From Panorpa germanica (taxonomy: Eukaryota > Arthropoda > Insecta > Mecoptera > Panorpidae): 64,000 nt of DNA. The notes beneath the pieces were generated by a model. It saw only the letters and a list, made by a program, of their open reading frames with translations. It ran no database searches and was not told where the DNA came from. The stretch lies in the NCBI GenBank assembly GCA_963678705.1, contig OY783211.1, forward strand, positions 14,460,603 to 14,524,602. The letters are read 5' to 3'. Positions 22,674 to 32,398 of this stretch are shown here, piece by piece. Made by a program: the position numbers and the translations under genes. Each line of letters begins with the position of its first letter. Within the stretch, counting starts at the first letter, position 1.

Positions 22674-22973
22674 ATTGTTTCTGCAATTATACTAATTTAT
22701 GTTAATATTTTTTTAGAACAACATCTTTTTTTGAACGAGAGGGAATTTTGAAAAGGAAAAGCAAAGAGCTGAAGCAGTTAGATAGCAGTCTGTTCAATCA
22801 GAGAGACTACCTTCCTGTTACAACTGCAACGTCTGAGCCCCATCGGAAATTTCCTGTGAGTTACTGTTTTCGCTAACAATTTTTCCTTGTCAGAATCCTA
22901 TTTTTCGGAGAGTCGTTTATTGGTACAAAATAATCTTTAGTCTGTATATTATATATAACTTTAATTAAGTACT

Positions 22974-25511
22974 ATGGCACCGAGCGTTCATTCCCTCACA
23001 TTAGTTGAGAATACAATCAATCTAATTAATGAGTTTTCAAAAAATTTAGAAGTCCAATCAACATCCTTAACAATAGTTGAATTAAAAATCAAAAACTTAG
23101 ATAAAGCTTGGGTAAAATATAGTAGTATCGTAGAAGCACTGCTTCCAATTCTAAAAAATGAAGAAGCTACGGCTATCGTTAGTAAGTCTATGGAAGTTGA
23201 AAGTATTTGTGACGACACTCTTATTTACTTGTTGAATTATAAGCAAACATTTGAGGTTGATACACATATTGTGGACGACTCAAAAAGCATAGATTCAATA
23301 AGAAATTTAAACTTAAGTCCAATGCAACTAACCGTTTTTGATGGAGAATATACTAATTGGCAAAGTTTCATGGAATTATTTACAAATTTAATTCGTAATA
23401 ATAGCAAACTATCAAACATTGAAAAAATGCACTATTTAAAATTAAATTTGACAGGAGAACCACTCAAACTCATAAAGAATTATCCTTTAACAAACGATAA
23501 TTATGAAATTGTTTGGAACATCCTTTGTAAACGTTATGATAACAAGGTAGCACTTATTGAAACCTATTTAAACAATTTGATAAACTACAATGTTATACGT
23601 TTAGAATCAGAAACTAATATCAAAAATTTTTTAGACGAAATTAATGAATCGATTAGAGCATTAACCGAGTTGGGAATATATTCTAATCATTCAGATTTTA
23701 TTTTTATACATTTTTTAAAGACCAAGTTAGATTTTAACACATTAAAGGAATGGGAAAACAGAAATACTTCTGAATTACCAACCCTAAATGATTTTACGAA
23801 TTTTCTTGAAACACGATGGCGCACTCTAGAAAGAAGAAGGCATGTTGAATTTAAAACAGATTCAAGTCATTCCATTTCTAGTAGTGAACCAGTTTCAAGT
23901 GAACAATTTGCTAACGAAGTCGAAACAAAATTTAAAACTTTTTTTTGTAACTATTGTAAAAAAAATGGTCATTTAGAGAAATATTGTTTTATCAAGAAGG
24001 AAAATGCGGATACGGTAAATCCTGTCGCGCAAATTAATATTTGTAGGAGAGCTACGGTATTTTCAAAACCTTCTGTTTATTGTAAAAGATCAAAACATCT
24101 TGAATCTGATGGTTCTCAAGCATCTTTTACTAAAAATACAAAACAAAATTCACGTTCTTTTTATAATCACCATTTACGTAAATTTAATAGTTTAAATAAA
24201 AATATTGAGATTAAAGAAATACAAAATACTAATGATATAACAAATTTTAACTGTAACAATGAAAATGTTATTGACAAGCAAACAGCTGACACTGTTCAAT
24301 TCAGAATAGTCGCAGCCAAAGCAAAGACTGTATCATTTTTATTGGACACTGGTTCTCAAATTTCTTTAATTAAACAAAATATTTTAAAAAATAATATCAA
24401 AATAGATAGTACATCTAAAATTTTATTAAAGGGAATTTCTGAAGGCACGCCTTATACTTTAGGTTCACTGAAAACTTCTATAATTTTAGATAGTTCTAGG
24501 TCGAAACAAACCTTTCAGGTTGTGTCAGAGGACTTTCCCATTAAACACGATGGAATTATAGGATTAGATATTTTACGTACATTTAAAGCAGTAATTAACT
24601 TGGTAACGAACAGTGTACAATTCTCACAACGTGGCAAGATATTTGAATTACCATTAATAAACATAAACAGTATTATCGTACCAGCACGTACTAGGAAATT
24701 AATTCCTATGTCGGGTTCTACGGTAGGAGTTTGTGTAGCCAAGGAATTGCTACCTGAAGTTTTTTTAGCCAACGCATTAATTAATCCTGTTAATAATATT
24801 TTTTATATATCTATAACTAATTCCTCAGCGAAAGATGTAATACTTAACAATATTAAACCAGATATTATTCCAATAAATAAATTTAATTTTTACCATTTTT
24901 TGAAAAGAAATCCTAACGATCCTAAAAGATCCTTACGACATCTTTTATTTAATAATATAGACTTTTCAAATGTTAATTCAAAATACTTAACAGATTTAAT
25001 GGAAATCTGTAATAATTTTAATAACATATTTTTTTTCCCGGTATATAAGTTATCTTGTGCGAGTGCACTGAGTGACTCACCTAACCCTGTAAACATTAAG
25101 CCGCATAGATTATCTCATGCGCATAAAGAAATTGTTGAGAAGCATATTCAAGAACTGTTGGCTAACAACGTTATTGAAAAATGCGACTCACAGTTTAACG
25201 CACCTCTGTTAATGGTACCTAAAAAAGCAGATGTGTCGGGGAACAAACAATTTTGCGTTGTAATCGACTATCGTAAACTTAATGAACAGACGACAAGTGA
25301 TGTTTATACTTTGCCTCTCGTACATGACATACTAGACCAATTTAGTGGTGCAAAATATTCTTCTACGATTGATTTAGCTACAAATAAATTTACTAGTAAT
25401 AAACCAAAATTTAAACTAAATTTTGATAAAAGAGTCAATTCTTTTTTTTCACCTAGAAAGTATACGGTAGTTAATAGCAATAGATTAAAGAGATTTTGTA
25501 CCAATGAATAA
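22974..25511 (+). CDS. Gypsy-type gag-protease-partial RT polyprotein (845 aa)
   Basis: It starts at a genuine ATG. Residues about 1-100 are helical; about 110-270 resemble the DUF1759-type retrotransposon gag (Q-L-T-V-F-D-G-E-Y-T-N-W and onward); a CCHC knuckle C-N-Y-C-K-K-N-G-H-L-E-K-Y-C lies near 325-338; the aspartic protease active site F-L-L-D-T-G-S-Q lies near 455; RT begins near 707 with K-P-H-R-L-S and V-P-K-K, and V-I-D-Y-R-K-L-N near 764 identifies Ty3/gypsy. After S-T-I-D-L-A (about 25380) the sequence jumps to an unrelated basic tail ending in a stop. About two-thirds of pol is therefore deleted, without breaking the frame. The host of such deletions would need helper RT and integrase. 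Confidence 0.92.
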   Translation: MAPSVHSLTLVENTINLINEFSKNLEVQSTSLTIVELKIKNLDKAWVKYSSIVEALLPILKNEEATAIVSKSMEVESICDDTLIYLLNYKQTFEVDTHIVDDSKSIDSIRNLNLSPMQLTVFDGEYTNWQSFMELFTNLIRNNSKLSNIEKMHYLKLNLTGEPLKLIKNYPLTNDNYEIVWNILCKRYDNKVALIETYLNNLINYNVIRLESETNIKNFLDEINESIRALTELGIYSNHSDFIFIHFLKTKLDFNTLKEWENRNTSELPTLNDFTNFLETRWRTLERRRHVEFKTDSSHSISSSEPVSSEQFANEVETKFKTFFCNYCKKNGHLEKYCFIKKENADTVNPVAQINICRRATVFSKPSVYCKRSKHLESDGSQASFTKNTKQNSRSFYNHHLRKFNSLNKNIEIKEIQNTNDITNFNCNNENVIDKQTADTVQFRIVAAKAKTVSFLLDTGSQISLIKQNILKNNIKIDSTSKILLKGISEGTPYTLGSLKTSIILDSSRSKQTFQVVSEDFPIKHDGIIGLDILRTFKAVINLVTNSVQFSQRGKIFELPLININSIIVPARTRKLIPMSGSTVGVCVAKELLPEVFLANALINPVNNIFYISITNSSAKDVILNNIKPDIIPINKFNFYHFLKRNPNDPKRSLRHLLFNNIDFSNVNSKYLTDLMEICNNFNNIFFFPVYKLSCASALSDSPNPVNIKPHRLSHAHKEIVEKHIQELLANNVIEKCDSQFNAPLLMVPKKADVSGNKQFCVVIDYRKLNEQTTSDVYTLPLVHDILDQFSGAKYSSTIDLATNKFTSNKPKFKLNFDKRVNSFFSPRKYTVVNSNRLKRFCTNE

Positions 25512-25786
25512 AACCTTGACGAATAAGATGGATTTTGTCAGGGATGATTGTTTTGTGAAGCAGTGTTAACTCTATACGATGGGATCAGAATCGTTGTCGA
25601 CACTTTGCTTCTCTTTTTGTTTTTTTTCCAGAATTGTAACTCGTATATTTTGTTTTTATACGTGTCCCTTTTTTTTTGGAAGGGGGTGTTGCGATAGTAC
25701 GACATCGTCCTATCTTCCTTTTTCTTTTTCTTGGAAAGAAACGCATATGTTTGTTTAATATGCGTTCCTTTTTTAGGGTTGAAGGG
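25512..25786 (+). repeat. Row of hairpins with pyrimidine tracts before the 3' LTR
   Basis: Hairpins occur at 25576-25594 (ACGAT/ATCGT), 25642-25662 (CGTATA/TATACG), 25693-25714 (GATAGTACGA/TCGTCCTATC, one mismatch) and 25740-25766 (AACGCATAT/ATATGCGTT), each followed by a C/T-rich tract. A fifth equivalent hairpin opens the LTR (25792-25814). GGAAGGGGGTGTTG at 25678-25691 mimics the real polypurine tract plus LTR start (GAAGGGTGTTG, 25781-25791). Confidence 0.8.
25775..25786 (+). other. Polypurine tract of the gypsy-type element
   Basis: AGGGTTGAAGGG directly precedes the TGTTG start of the 3' LTR. Confidence 0.75.
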
Positions 25787-26608
25787 TGTTGTAAGTACGC
25801 ATAAGTCGTACTTATCCTTCCTATTTTTAATATAAATGTTATTTATTTTATAAGAATTATATTATGTTATCTTTAATTTTAGTATTAATATTGTAATAAA
25901 TAATTATTTGTATTTAGCGCTTGTAAACATTGACTCTGGTCTGTGGAGATTTTATATTGTTTTAATGCTGGTAACTCAGTATTGGCACATTGTGATGTGA
26001 AATAAATCATTATATATTAATCTGCACGCTAGTCAGAAAGTCAGTCTTCTCCTGAGTCTCAACCAAGTGTTTACTAATTGTACTTCGTTCGTACAATACT
26101 CCAATTGTAACATCAAAGTATTCAATAGTGAGCACATTTTAACTATTAATCAAATTATAACACTAGAATTACATTTTGTTTTATATCTGGCATCTTTATT
26201 AATCCAATAAAATACTATTGTAATTAAGTACGCAGATATAATATTACAACGAATAAATGATATATTTTAATAAAAGTGTTTGTATTAATAGTAATTAAAA
26301 GATACTAATTGTTCAACCGTCGTATGTTGCAACGAGGTTATACTTTAGGCCGCTCAAGTATTCTCAAATTGCAACAATACACCGTATTAACAATAATCCT
26401 GTTATTCATCTTAAAAGAGTTAATTCTTATCAACGTGAGTAATTCAAGAAGGTGGATGATCGTCAACTGAAGAGTCTACTTCCAGAAACTAGCAACACAA
26501 CGTGATGTATTGGCAAGCTGAGTAATCGCCTTTTAGAACGAGCATCAGACCTCTTTTTACAACATTGATGTCAGGTGTAACATCCGCCCTCGAATCCTAC
26601 TCACAACA
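25787..26608 (+). repeat. 3' LTR of the nested gypsy-type element
   Basis: Identical to the 5' LTR for 802 bp. The last 20 bases (26589-26608) differ at several positions and by one indel but keep the ACAACA end. Confidence 0.95.
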
Positions 26609-26612
26609 GTAG
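26609..26612. other. Target-site duplication of the nested LTR element (right)
   Basis: GTAG, matching 21052-21055. Confidence 0.85.
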
Positions 26613-28566
26613 TGTAGAATGTTCTGGCTGTTAGATAGTGTGCGATTACCTTTACTATGTACCTTGGGAGTTGTAGCTTTATTAGTTTGTATATAAGTCC
26701 ATCTATCCAAACTGTGTCGAATGCTGCCTGTATGTCGAGACATACCATTCCGGTTATTTTCCCTTTTTCGTTGAATCCTCTGACTGATTTCTCTACAACT
26801 CTTGTTAGAGCATGTATAGTGGAATGGCCAGTTCGGAATCCATACTGATCGTCTGGTAGTACATTCCTTTCTTCTATTGCCTTGTTCAGCCTTTTGGCAA
26901 TTATTTTTTCTGCTACCTTACTCATTGTACAGAGTAGGCTGATTGGGCGATAGTGCTTCGGGAATTGTGGTTCTTTACTTGGTTTTTTAAAGGGTAGTAT
27001 ATTGGCTACTTTCCATTCTCGAGGAAAGTATCCCAGATGTAGCATTTTGTTTATTATTCGTGTCAATATAATTAGTGTTTTCCTTGTTACGTGTTTAAGT
27101 GTTATATTTTGTATTGTGTCTGGTCCTGGTGCTTTCTTATTTGGCAGTTGCTTAATTATGTTGCGAAGTTCTGAAGGTGTTGTGTAGTCTATTTCTTCAT
27201 GTTTGCATGGAGAATTATTGTTCAGGTAGTTGAAGACGGTAGTTTTGACCTTTTCGCTGTAGTTGGTTTTACCCATATTGTCGTTTTGTTTGTGTACTGC
27301 TTCAAACGCGTCGGCTACCGCATTTGCTTTCTCCGCTGGGTTGTAAACAATTCCATCATGGGTCTGAAGTGGTGGTATTTCCTCCCTTTTCTTTGTTAAC
27401 CTTTTTGCTAATGTCCAGACTTTAGCATGATGGGGTCTAATATTTAATAATGTAGTCTGCCATTTGTTATTGTTGTGTTCAATTATTTCATTTTTAATTT
27501 CCCTGGCAAGGTTGTTCATTCTGGTTTTTAGTGTGGTATCTCTCGTGTTTTGCCATAGTCGTCTGATTCTATTTTTGTGTTTGATTTTATTTTTAATATG
27601 TTGTGGCAATTCTGAGTGATTGTTGCAGTTTATTAGTGGTACTGACACTTTCAGAGCTCCTTGTATTATGTGTGTAACTTCTTTTACAGTGTTGTCTATG
27701 TCTGCAACATTATTTATTTCTTTTGTATGATTTATTAGTTTATCAAGGATGTCTTGGAATTTGTTCCAGTCTGCCTTGCTGTAGTCGTATCTTTCTTGTT
27801 CTTTGTTGTTTAATATTTTGTTTTGTTGTAACGGAATTTTTATTATCACTGGGTTATGATCCGAATCAGTTTGAGTTAGTGTTATTGGTGTTTCCAGTAT
27901 TTGTATTGCTTGCGTAAGTGCTAAGTCTATATAACTTGGTGCCATGTTGTCAGCAGAGGGGTAATGTGTTGGTGCGTCGGTGTTGTGGAGAGTAATTTTG
28001 TGTATGTTGTCCAGGAGGTATTTGTGCAGCGTATTGCCGCTTGTGTTGCTGGTAGCACAGTTCCAGGATGCATGTTTAGCGTTAAGGTCGCCCGCTATCA
28101 TTACTTTATTATTCAGTTTGAACAATGTATCAAGGTCTGCTTTACTTATAACAGTGTTTGGTGTATTATAAATAGCTACTAGGGTGATTGGTTGTTGTAC
28201 ACATTGTATTGTAATTGCTGTTGCTTCAGTGCTATGTAGTGCCGGTAAATTAACGTATGTGTGTTTTATTGAATTTTTTATCATGACTGCTGTGCCCCCT
28301 CCCATGCTATGTGCTCTGTCGGTTCTATATATTGTGTATTTATCTAGAATTAGTCGGTGCTGCGGTTTGAGCCACGTTTCACTTAGTAGTGCAACGTCTA
28401 TGTCTTCGTTTTTCATTATGTTCAATAGTTCTGCCTTGTGGGGTAGTAAGCTGTGGCAGTTCCAATATAGTACTTTTATGATTAATCTAGTAGTGATAGG
28501 AAGCAATTTAGTAGTATTTTTAACTTTGTTTTCCTGTCTGGGGCTCTTTCTATATTGGTGATGCAA
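26609..28566 (-). CDS. Jockey-type ORF2, 5' part (endonuclease and first half of reverse transcriptase)
   Basis: From the N-terminus: an apurinic-type endonuclease with V-L-Y-W-N-C-H-S-L-L, L-L-S-E-T-W-L-K-P (catalytic E), I-A-G-D-L-N-A-K-H (D/N) and T-D-S-D-H-N-P-V (D-H), then RT blocks K-K-A-P-G-P-D-T-I and Y-R-P-I-S-L-L, D-Q-Y-G-F-R-T-G-H-S-T and L-D-I-Q-A-A-F-D-T-V-W (first catalytic D). At 26609 the frame runs into the inserted LTR; the true remainder is 20211-21055. The open frame begins at 28566, overlapping ORF1 by about 85 bp in the -1 frame, but no ATG occurs before the endonuclease domain, so the start is non-AUG, by reinitiation or by frameshift. Confidence 0.93.
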
Positions 28567-29756
28567 TCCGAGAGTGCTTGCATTGACGGCATGGTAAAAT
28601 TTGCAGTATCAGTATCTTTGTCTGTAGTGATGGATTCATTTAATTGATTGTTCGCTGTTACTATATTTGCATACGCCGTTGGCGCTCGTTGTGTTGTTCT
28701 GGGTGGTGGGATTTTCTCCGACACTGTAACAGGTGCCGGTATTATTGTTGGTTGGTGTTGATGTGGTCTCCTTGTAGGTCTGTTTGTTGTTTTTTGCTGT
28801 GTCCTATATGTTATGTACTCGATTCTCTTGCTGCATTGGCTGTAGTTTGCCGGATGGTTCATGCCACAGAGTGCACATTCCGCTTTCCCGGTCTCTTGCT
28901 GGCATTGTCCAATTTCGTGCTCTCTTGTGCATTTTATGCACCTTGGTTTCATGCTGCAATTTTTAGCCGCGTGGCCAAAACGTTGGCAGTTGAAGCATTG
29001 CGTTACGCCACTTTTATTTTTGTATTTCTCCCAGCGTACAACGTAGTGGCAGATGTATTTTTTGTTTTTTATAAGTTCCGTTGTGTCCGTGTTGTCGTTG
29101 ATTGTGATGAGATACATCGGATATAGCACCTTCTCGTTGTTTATTTTTTTGTACATCTGCTCCACTTTTTCGGCTATTGGGGTAACGCTGTTCAGGTCTT
29201 CTTTAATGTCTTCACATGTTGTAGTTGGGTGAATCCCTTTTACAACGAATTTTCGTTTTTTGTCTTTCTGTTGTGTGTACGTGTAGTTTTCCATTTTCCA
29301 TTCGTACAGTATGCTTCTGACTTTACTGAACTCTTCATCTGTCTTTGTGTAGAGTTTAAAACTTTCTACACCGTATTTCACATTAAGATATTTGGTTGGA
29401 AGTCGGTTTCTTATTTTCTCAAAGGTGTCCGCCGGGTTTGATAACTTTATAGCTAGTACTATTGGCGGTGGTGATTTTGTTTTTGTTACTATTTCTGCGT
29501 CGCTGGTTTCCACAGTGTTTTCAATTGGCTGGAATCTGTTTGTAGTTTCCACTGGTGTTAGTTTTATTATTTTTGTTGGTTTGGCTGTATGGCGGGCACA
29601 TGGCTTCTGGAAGCCATCTTCTTCCATCATCTCCACACTGCCGCTGCTATTAGTTCTTTTTTTATTGTTTTTCATTGTGGACTTATCATGGTCTAGGTCT
29701 AGACAACCAATACCTTGATTTACGTCTTTTATATATTGTTCTACGTCATATACCAT
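28482..29756 (-). CDS. Jockey-type ORF1 (Gag-like nucleic-acid-binding protein)
   Basis: The first ATG is at 29756 (M-V-Y-D-V-E-Q-Y-I-K-D-V-N-Q), giving about 424 aa; the open frame reaches slightly further but without ATG. A basic/acidic N-terminal third is followed by an RRM-like region and an array of three zinc knuckles: C-F-N-C-Q-R-F-G-H-A-A-K-N-C, C-I-K-C-T-R-E-H ... C, and C-A-L-C-G-M-N-H-P-A-N-Y-S-Q-C. This is the standard Jockey/I-type ORF1 arrangement. It would coat the element RNA and help target priming. It overlaps ORF2 at its 3' end and is uninterrupted. Confidence 0.93.
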   Translation of the reverse strand: MVYDVEQYIKDVNQGIGCLDLDHDKSTMKNNKKRTNSSGSVEMMEEDGFQKPCARHTAKPTKIIKLTPVETTNRFQPIENTVETSDAEIVTKTKSPPPIVLAIKLSNPADTFEKIRNRLPTKYLNVKYGVESFKLYTKTDEEFSKVRSILYEWKMENYTYTQQKDKKRKFVVKGIHPTTTCEDIKEDLNSVTPIAEKVEQMYKKINNEKVLYPMYLITINDNTDTTELIKNKKYICHYVVRWEKYKNKSGVTQCFNCQRFGHAAKNCSMKPRCIKCTREHEIGQCQQETGKAECALCGMNHPANYSQCSKRIEYITYRTQQKTTNRPTRRPHQHQPTIIPAPVTVSEKIPPPRTTQRAPTAYANIVTANNQLNESITTDKDTDTANFTMPSMQALSDCITNIERAPDRKTKLKILLNCFLSLLD

Positions 29757-29880
29757 CAAGCACTTTAACTTCACTTGTACACTTCACTAATCACTTCCTT
29801 AACTTCTGTGCCTTCTGTGATCTATATTCTCTCAATCCTTCCTTCCTTCTATCTCTTCTCTCTGATCGAGTCCACTCTAT

Positions 29881-29892
29881 CGATAACTTAAA
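29881..29892. other. Target-site duplication of the Jockey-type element (right)
   Basis: CGATAACTTAAA, identical to 19946-19957. Confidence 0.75.
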
Positions 29893-29960
29893 ATTTTCAA
29901 AAATTCGCTCTAATCAATGAGTCGTTGCCTTAAGTTATCGGGATGCAACGGTTTTGTAGT
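29893..29960 (-). promoter_or_regulatory. Possible displaced U2 promoter region with PSE-like block
   Basis: If the LINE and one duplication are removed, this sequence sits directly upstream of U2. A block on the minus strand, ATCCCGATAACTTAAGGC, would then fall at about -60 to -43, where insect snRNA proximal sequence elements lie. It shares a TCCC...TT...GC skeleton with the Drosophila PSEA as I remember it. This rests on position and weak similarity only. Confidence 0.35.
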
Positions 29961-31850
29961 TTACGGCTCCGCTACATCTAGTGGACGTTCTACGAACTTA
30001 ACTGAAATACTTAGTAGTTGTTACGTAACAGGTAACTTTTATTATGTTAAATAAACCCTAAATTTTACTTCGAACAGCAAAAGAAAGTGTTTTAATTTCC
30101 TTCAATAGAAGGTTCCCTTAATATAATTGTTTCAAACGAATAAATAAATTTTTTTAGAATCTGAAACCTTTGCAGTTAGCTTCATTCTACTACGAGTAAC
30201 GCTTAAATGCACGAGCATGTGTTATTTACACATTATTTTTTATTCGAGTTCCACACTCGTGAAATGAATGTTTGCATGGAAAATATATTTTTGTTGGCAC
30301 TCCACACTTTAAACAAAACTCATTAAAATTACGTCATTCAATAAAAGCTAAGCTTATTTATATTGTTTTAAAATTAATCCAATTTAAAAGAAGATGAAGA
30401 ATTATCCATTCAGTATGGCTCAGCATTCGTAAAAATCCAGTTGAAGATTAACATAGTTCTGTGTTGTTCCATAAACGATAAACCCATCTACTACCGACGA
30501 GTTTAAAAAATAAAAGTCCTACGTCCCGGTTCAGACCGTTCTTTGGACCCTAGTTCCTAATCCACTGGTTCTAAACCTAAGAACACATTTATGTACAAAT
30601 TCAACTTTAGAAGTGTTTATTATTCTTCATTTATTAGCTTCTAGAGTCTATCCCAGTGCAAAGCAACCTCTTCTTAGTGTGTGTGATTTTAATTCAATAT
30701 CATCATTTGTAATTTCATTTCAAATTTTAATTCCATAACTTAGTCCAGTCCTTAGAATACATTCGGTATGCAAAAACCGTTGATTGATGATTTGTTCTAA
30801 AAAATGATATGGCGCAGGGTGCCGGACGTAATTATGGGTAATTAAAAAAACTAAACTAAACACACTAAACAAAAGAAAACGTTAACGCACAATGATCCCA
30901 CAACTCGAACCCTTCTGTTCGATATCATACTCAAAACCCTAATTTCTTTGATATACCGACATTACTTTGAAACATTTTTGTTTCATAAAAATACTCCCTA
31001 GAATTTTTAAAAATAGCAATAGTGTCCATATTTATGTCGCACTAGTCTGTACGTTAAAAGTACAACACATTTAGTACACTCATGCCTAAATAATGCCAAG
31101 TTATGAATGAAAATATATAAATGTTTGATGTCGCATGTTTATGTCGCACCAATCTGTCCTACTGTACCAAGCAATATTGTTCAAGATCACAGACATACGT
31201 CATTATAGCAAAGTGGAACTTTTATCATGTCTGTCTGGTTGTTTCGTCTTCAGATTGGTCTGGCTGCTTACAAAAGGGTTGTCTTACAAAGTGTTTCGTT
31301 CCTTCGAAAAAGTTAAGAACCGCTGCCATAGTCCCTAGTCACTGGTCCAGAGAGTGGCGGATCATTAAAAAATAAATTATATTTATAATGGAAAAAATCT
31401 GTCACGGAAAAATTAACAATCATATCTCGTAAGACAACAGAGAGTAGAATACAGAATGTGGAAAGAAAAGAACTTAAAGAAGTCAGGTTGAGATTAATGT
31501 TGCAACGGGAATGGTTGTTTTAATTAAAAACTATAGCTTCGTTATGATTAAATGACTGTAGTCGACCACGAAACGACCCGATGCGGTGGACTATATGAAA
31601 TATTAATATAGCATATATTAAATTTATTAAAATGTATAATTTATTTGTTATTTTAAATTATTAGTTTAATAATTTGTGTCCCCCTAACTCACCCGATAAT
31701 AAATTAAAATTTAGAAAAGATGGAAGATTTATTTGTGTTTGGATACATTAGGAACGACTCCAATTGCTTCTAATGGTACGAAATGTAATTAACAGTCGTG
31801 CCACTCATTATTGAAGTGACTCATATTATAAAATTAAGTGTCAGCTAAAA
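29961..31850. other. No gene seen
   Basis: AT-rich. A short repeated phrase ttatgtcgcac.a.tctgt occurs at about 31033 and 31140. The 84-codon frame at 31121-31375 has no recognised motif. Confidence 0.4.
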
Positions 31851-31859
31851 ATTAAGCAG

Positions 31860-32000
31860 CAAAACAGAAATTGATGATTCAAATAGCTATATCTCTGTCA
31901 ACTTTTGTATATTTAAGAAAATTATAAAACTAATAAACATATATCTATTAGCAAATATTATAATAAAATTTAAAAAAATTCGACTTTAAAAATGCGTATT
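31860..32000. repeat. Fragment related to the 37-kb MITE interior
   Basis: Shares gctatatctc.gtcaac and flanking AT-rich blocks with 37595-37650. Too diverged to define ends. Confidence 0.35.
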
Positions 32001-32398
32001 AAGATTTAGTACACACAACAGTGAAGTAAGTTTCTCTGGCTCTTGCTCATCTCACACTCCATTGTCAGTACAACTAATTATGTGTGTGCATTATCGTACA
32101 CCGATATGGTATTAATAACTCATATTTGAAGAATTCTGTACACAAACTAAACTAATCTGAAAAACAATTTATTTTCCTATAGTTAATTTTCGTTGAATAA
32201 TTACTTTCTTATATGCATAACTATACTACCTCTTCATCATTTGTTTGTAAGTATCTCATTCCCCTTTTTGTTTTTACACACTGTATCCCATACAGAGTGT
32301 GTATAAGGTTTAATTAGTGTTTGAATAATTCTTGTTATTAATTTTCATTAAGCAACACAGTTAGTTTGTTGATTATGGTTTGGTTTTTGATGATTTTT

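Larger units (their letters stand above)
21056..26608 (+). mobile_element. Ty3/gypsy-type LTR retrotransposon, internally deleted, nested in the LINE RT
   Basis: 821/822-bp LTRs start TGTTGTAAG and the left one ends CTTACAACA, a perfect 9-bp terminal inverted repeat. A tRNA-Leu-type primer-binding site follows the 5' LTR and a polypurine tract precedes the 3' LTR. One long ORF carries gag, protease and only the start of a gypsy-type RT; the catalytic RT centre, RNase H and integrase are absent. The copy is thus non-autonomous. The first 802 bp of the two LTRs are identical, so the insertion is recent. It splits ORF2 of the Jockey-type host element in the opposite orientation. Confidence 0.93.
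19958..29880 (-). mobile_element. Full-length Jockey-clade non-LTR retrotransposon inserted at the U2 gene, itself split by an LTR element
   Basis: The minus strand carries a 5' UTR of about 124 nt, ORF1 with Gag-type CCHC knuckles, overlapping ORF2 with AP endonuclease and reverse transcriptase, then a 3' UTR with AATAAA and a 10-base A-run. A 12-bp exact duplication flanks it. Without the nested 5553-bp element and its 4-bp duplication it is 4366 bp, a normal Jockey length. No RNase H domain is seen, as in Jockey. Both ORFs are open except for the nested insertion. Its 3' junction lies at the 5' end of the U2 snRNA gene. Confidence 0.88.

Noticed and set aside
22974-25511. BEL/Pao assignment from the DUF1759-like gag
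   Set aside because: The RT motif V-I-D-Y-R-K-L-N and the D-T-G-S protease are Ty3/gypsy in character, and the 4-bp duplication fits gypsy. The gag alone is not decisive.
26657-29920. Numerous plus-strand frames of 60-160 codons
   Set aside because: They are antisense shadows of LINE ORF1 and ORF2.
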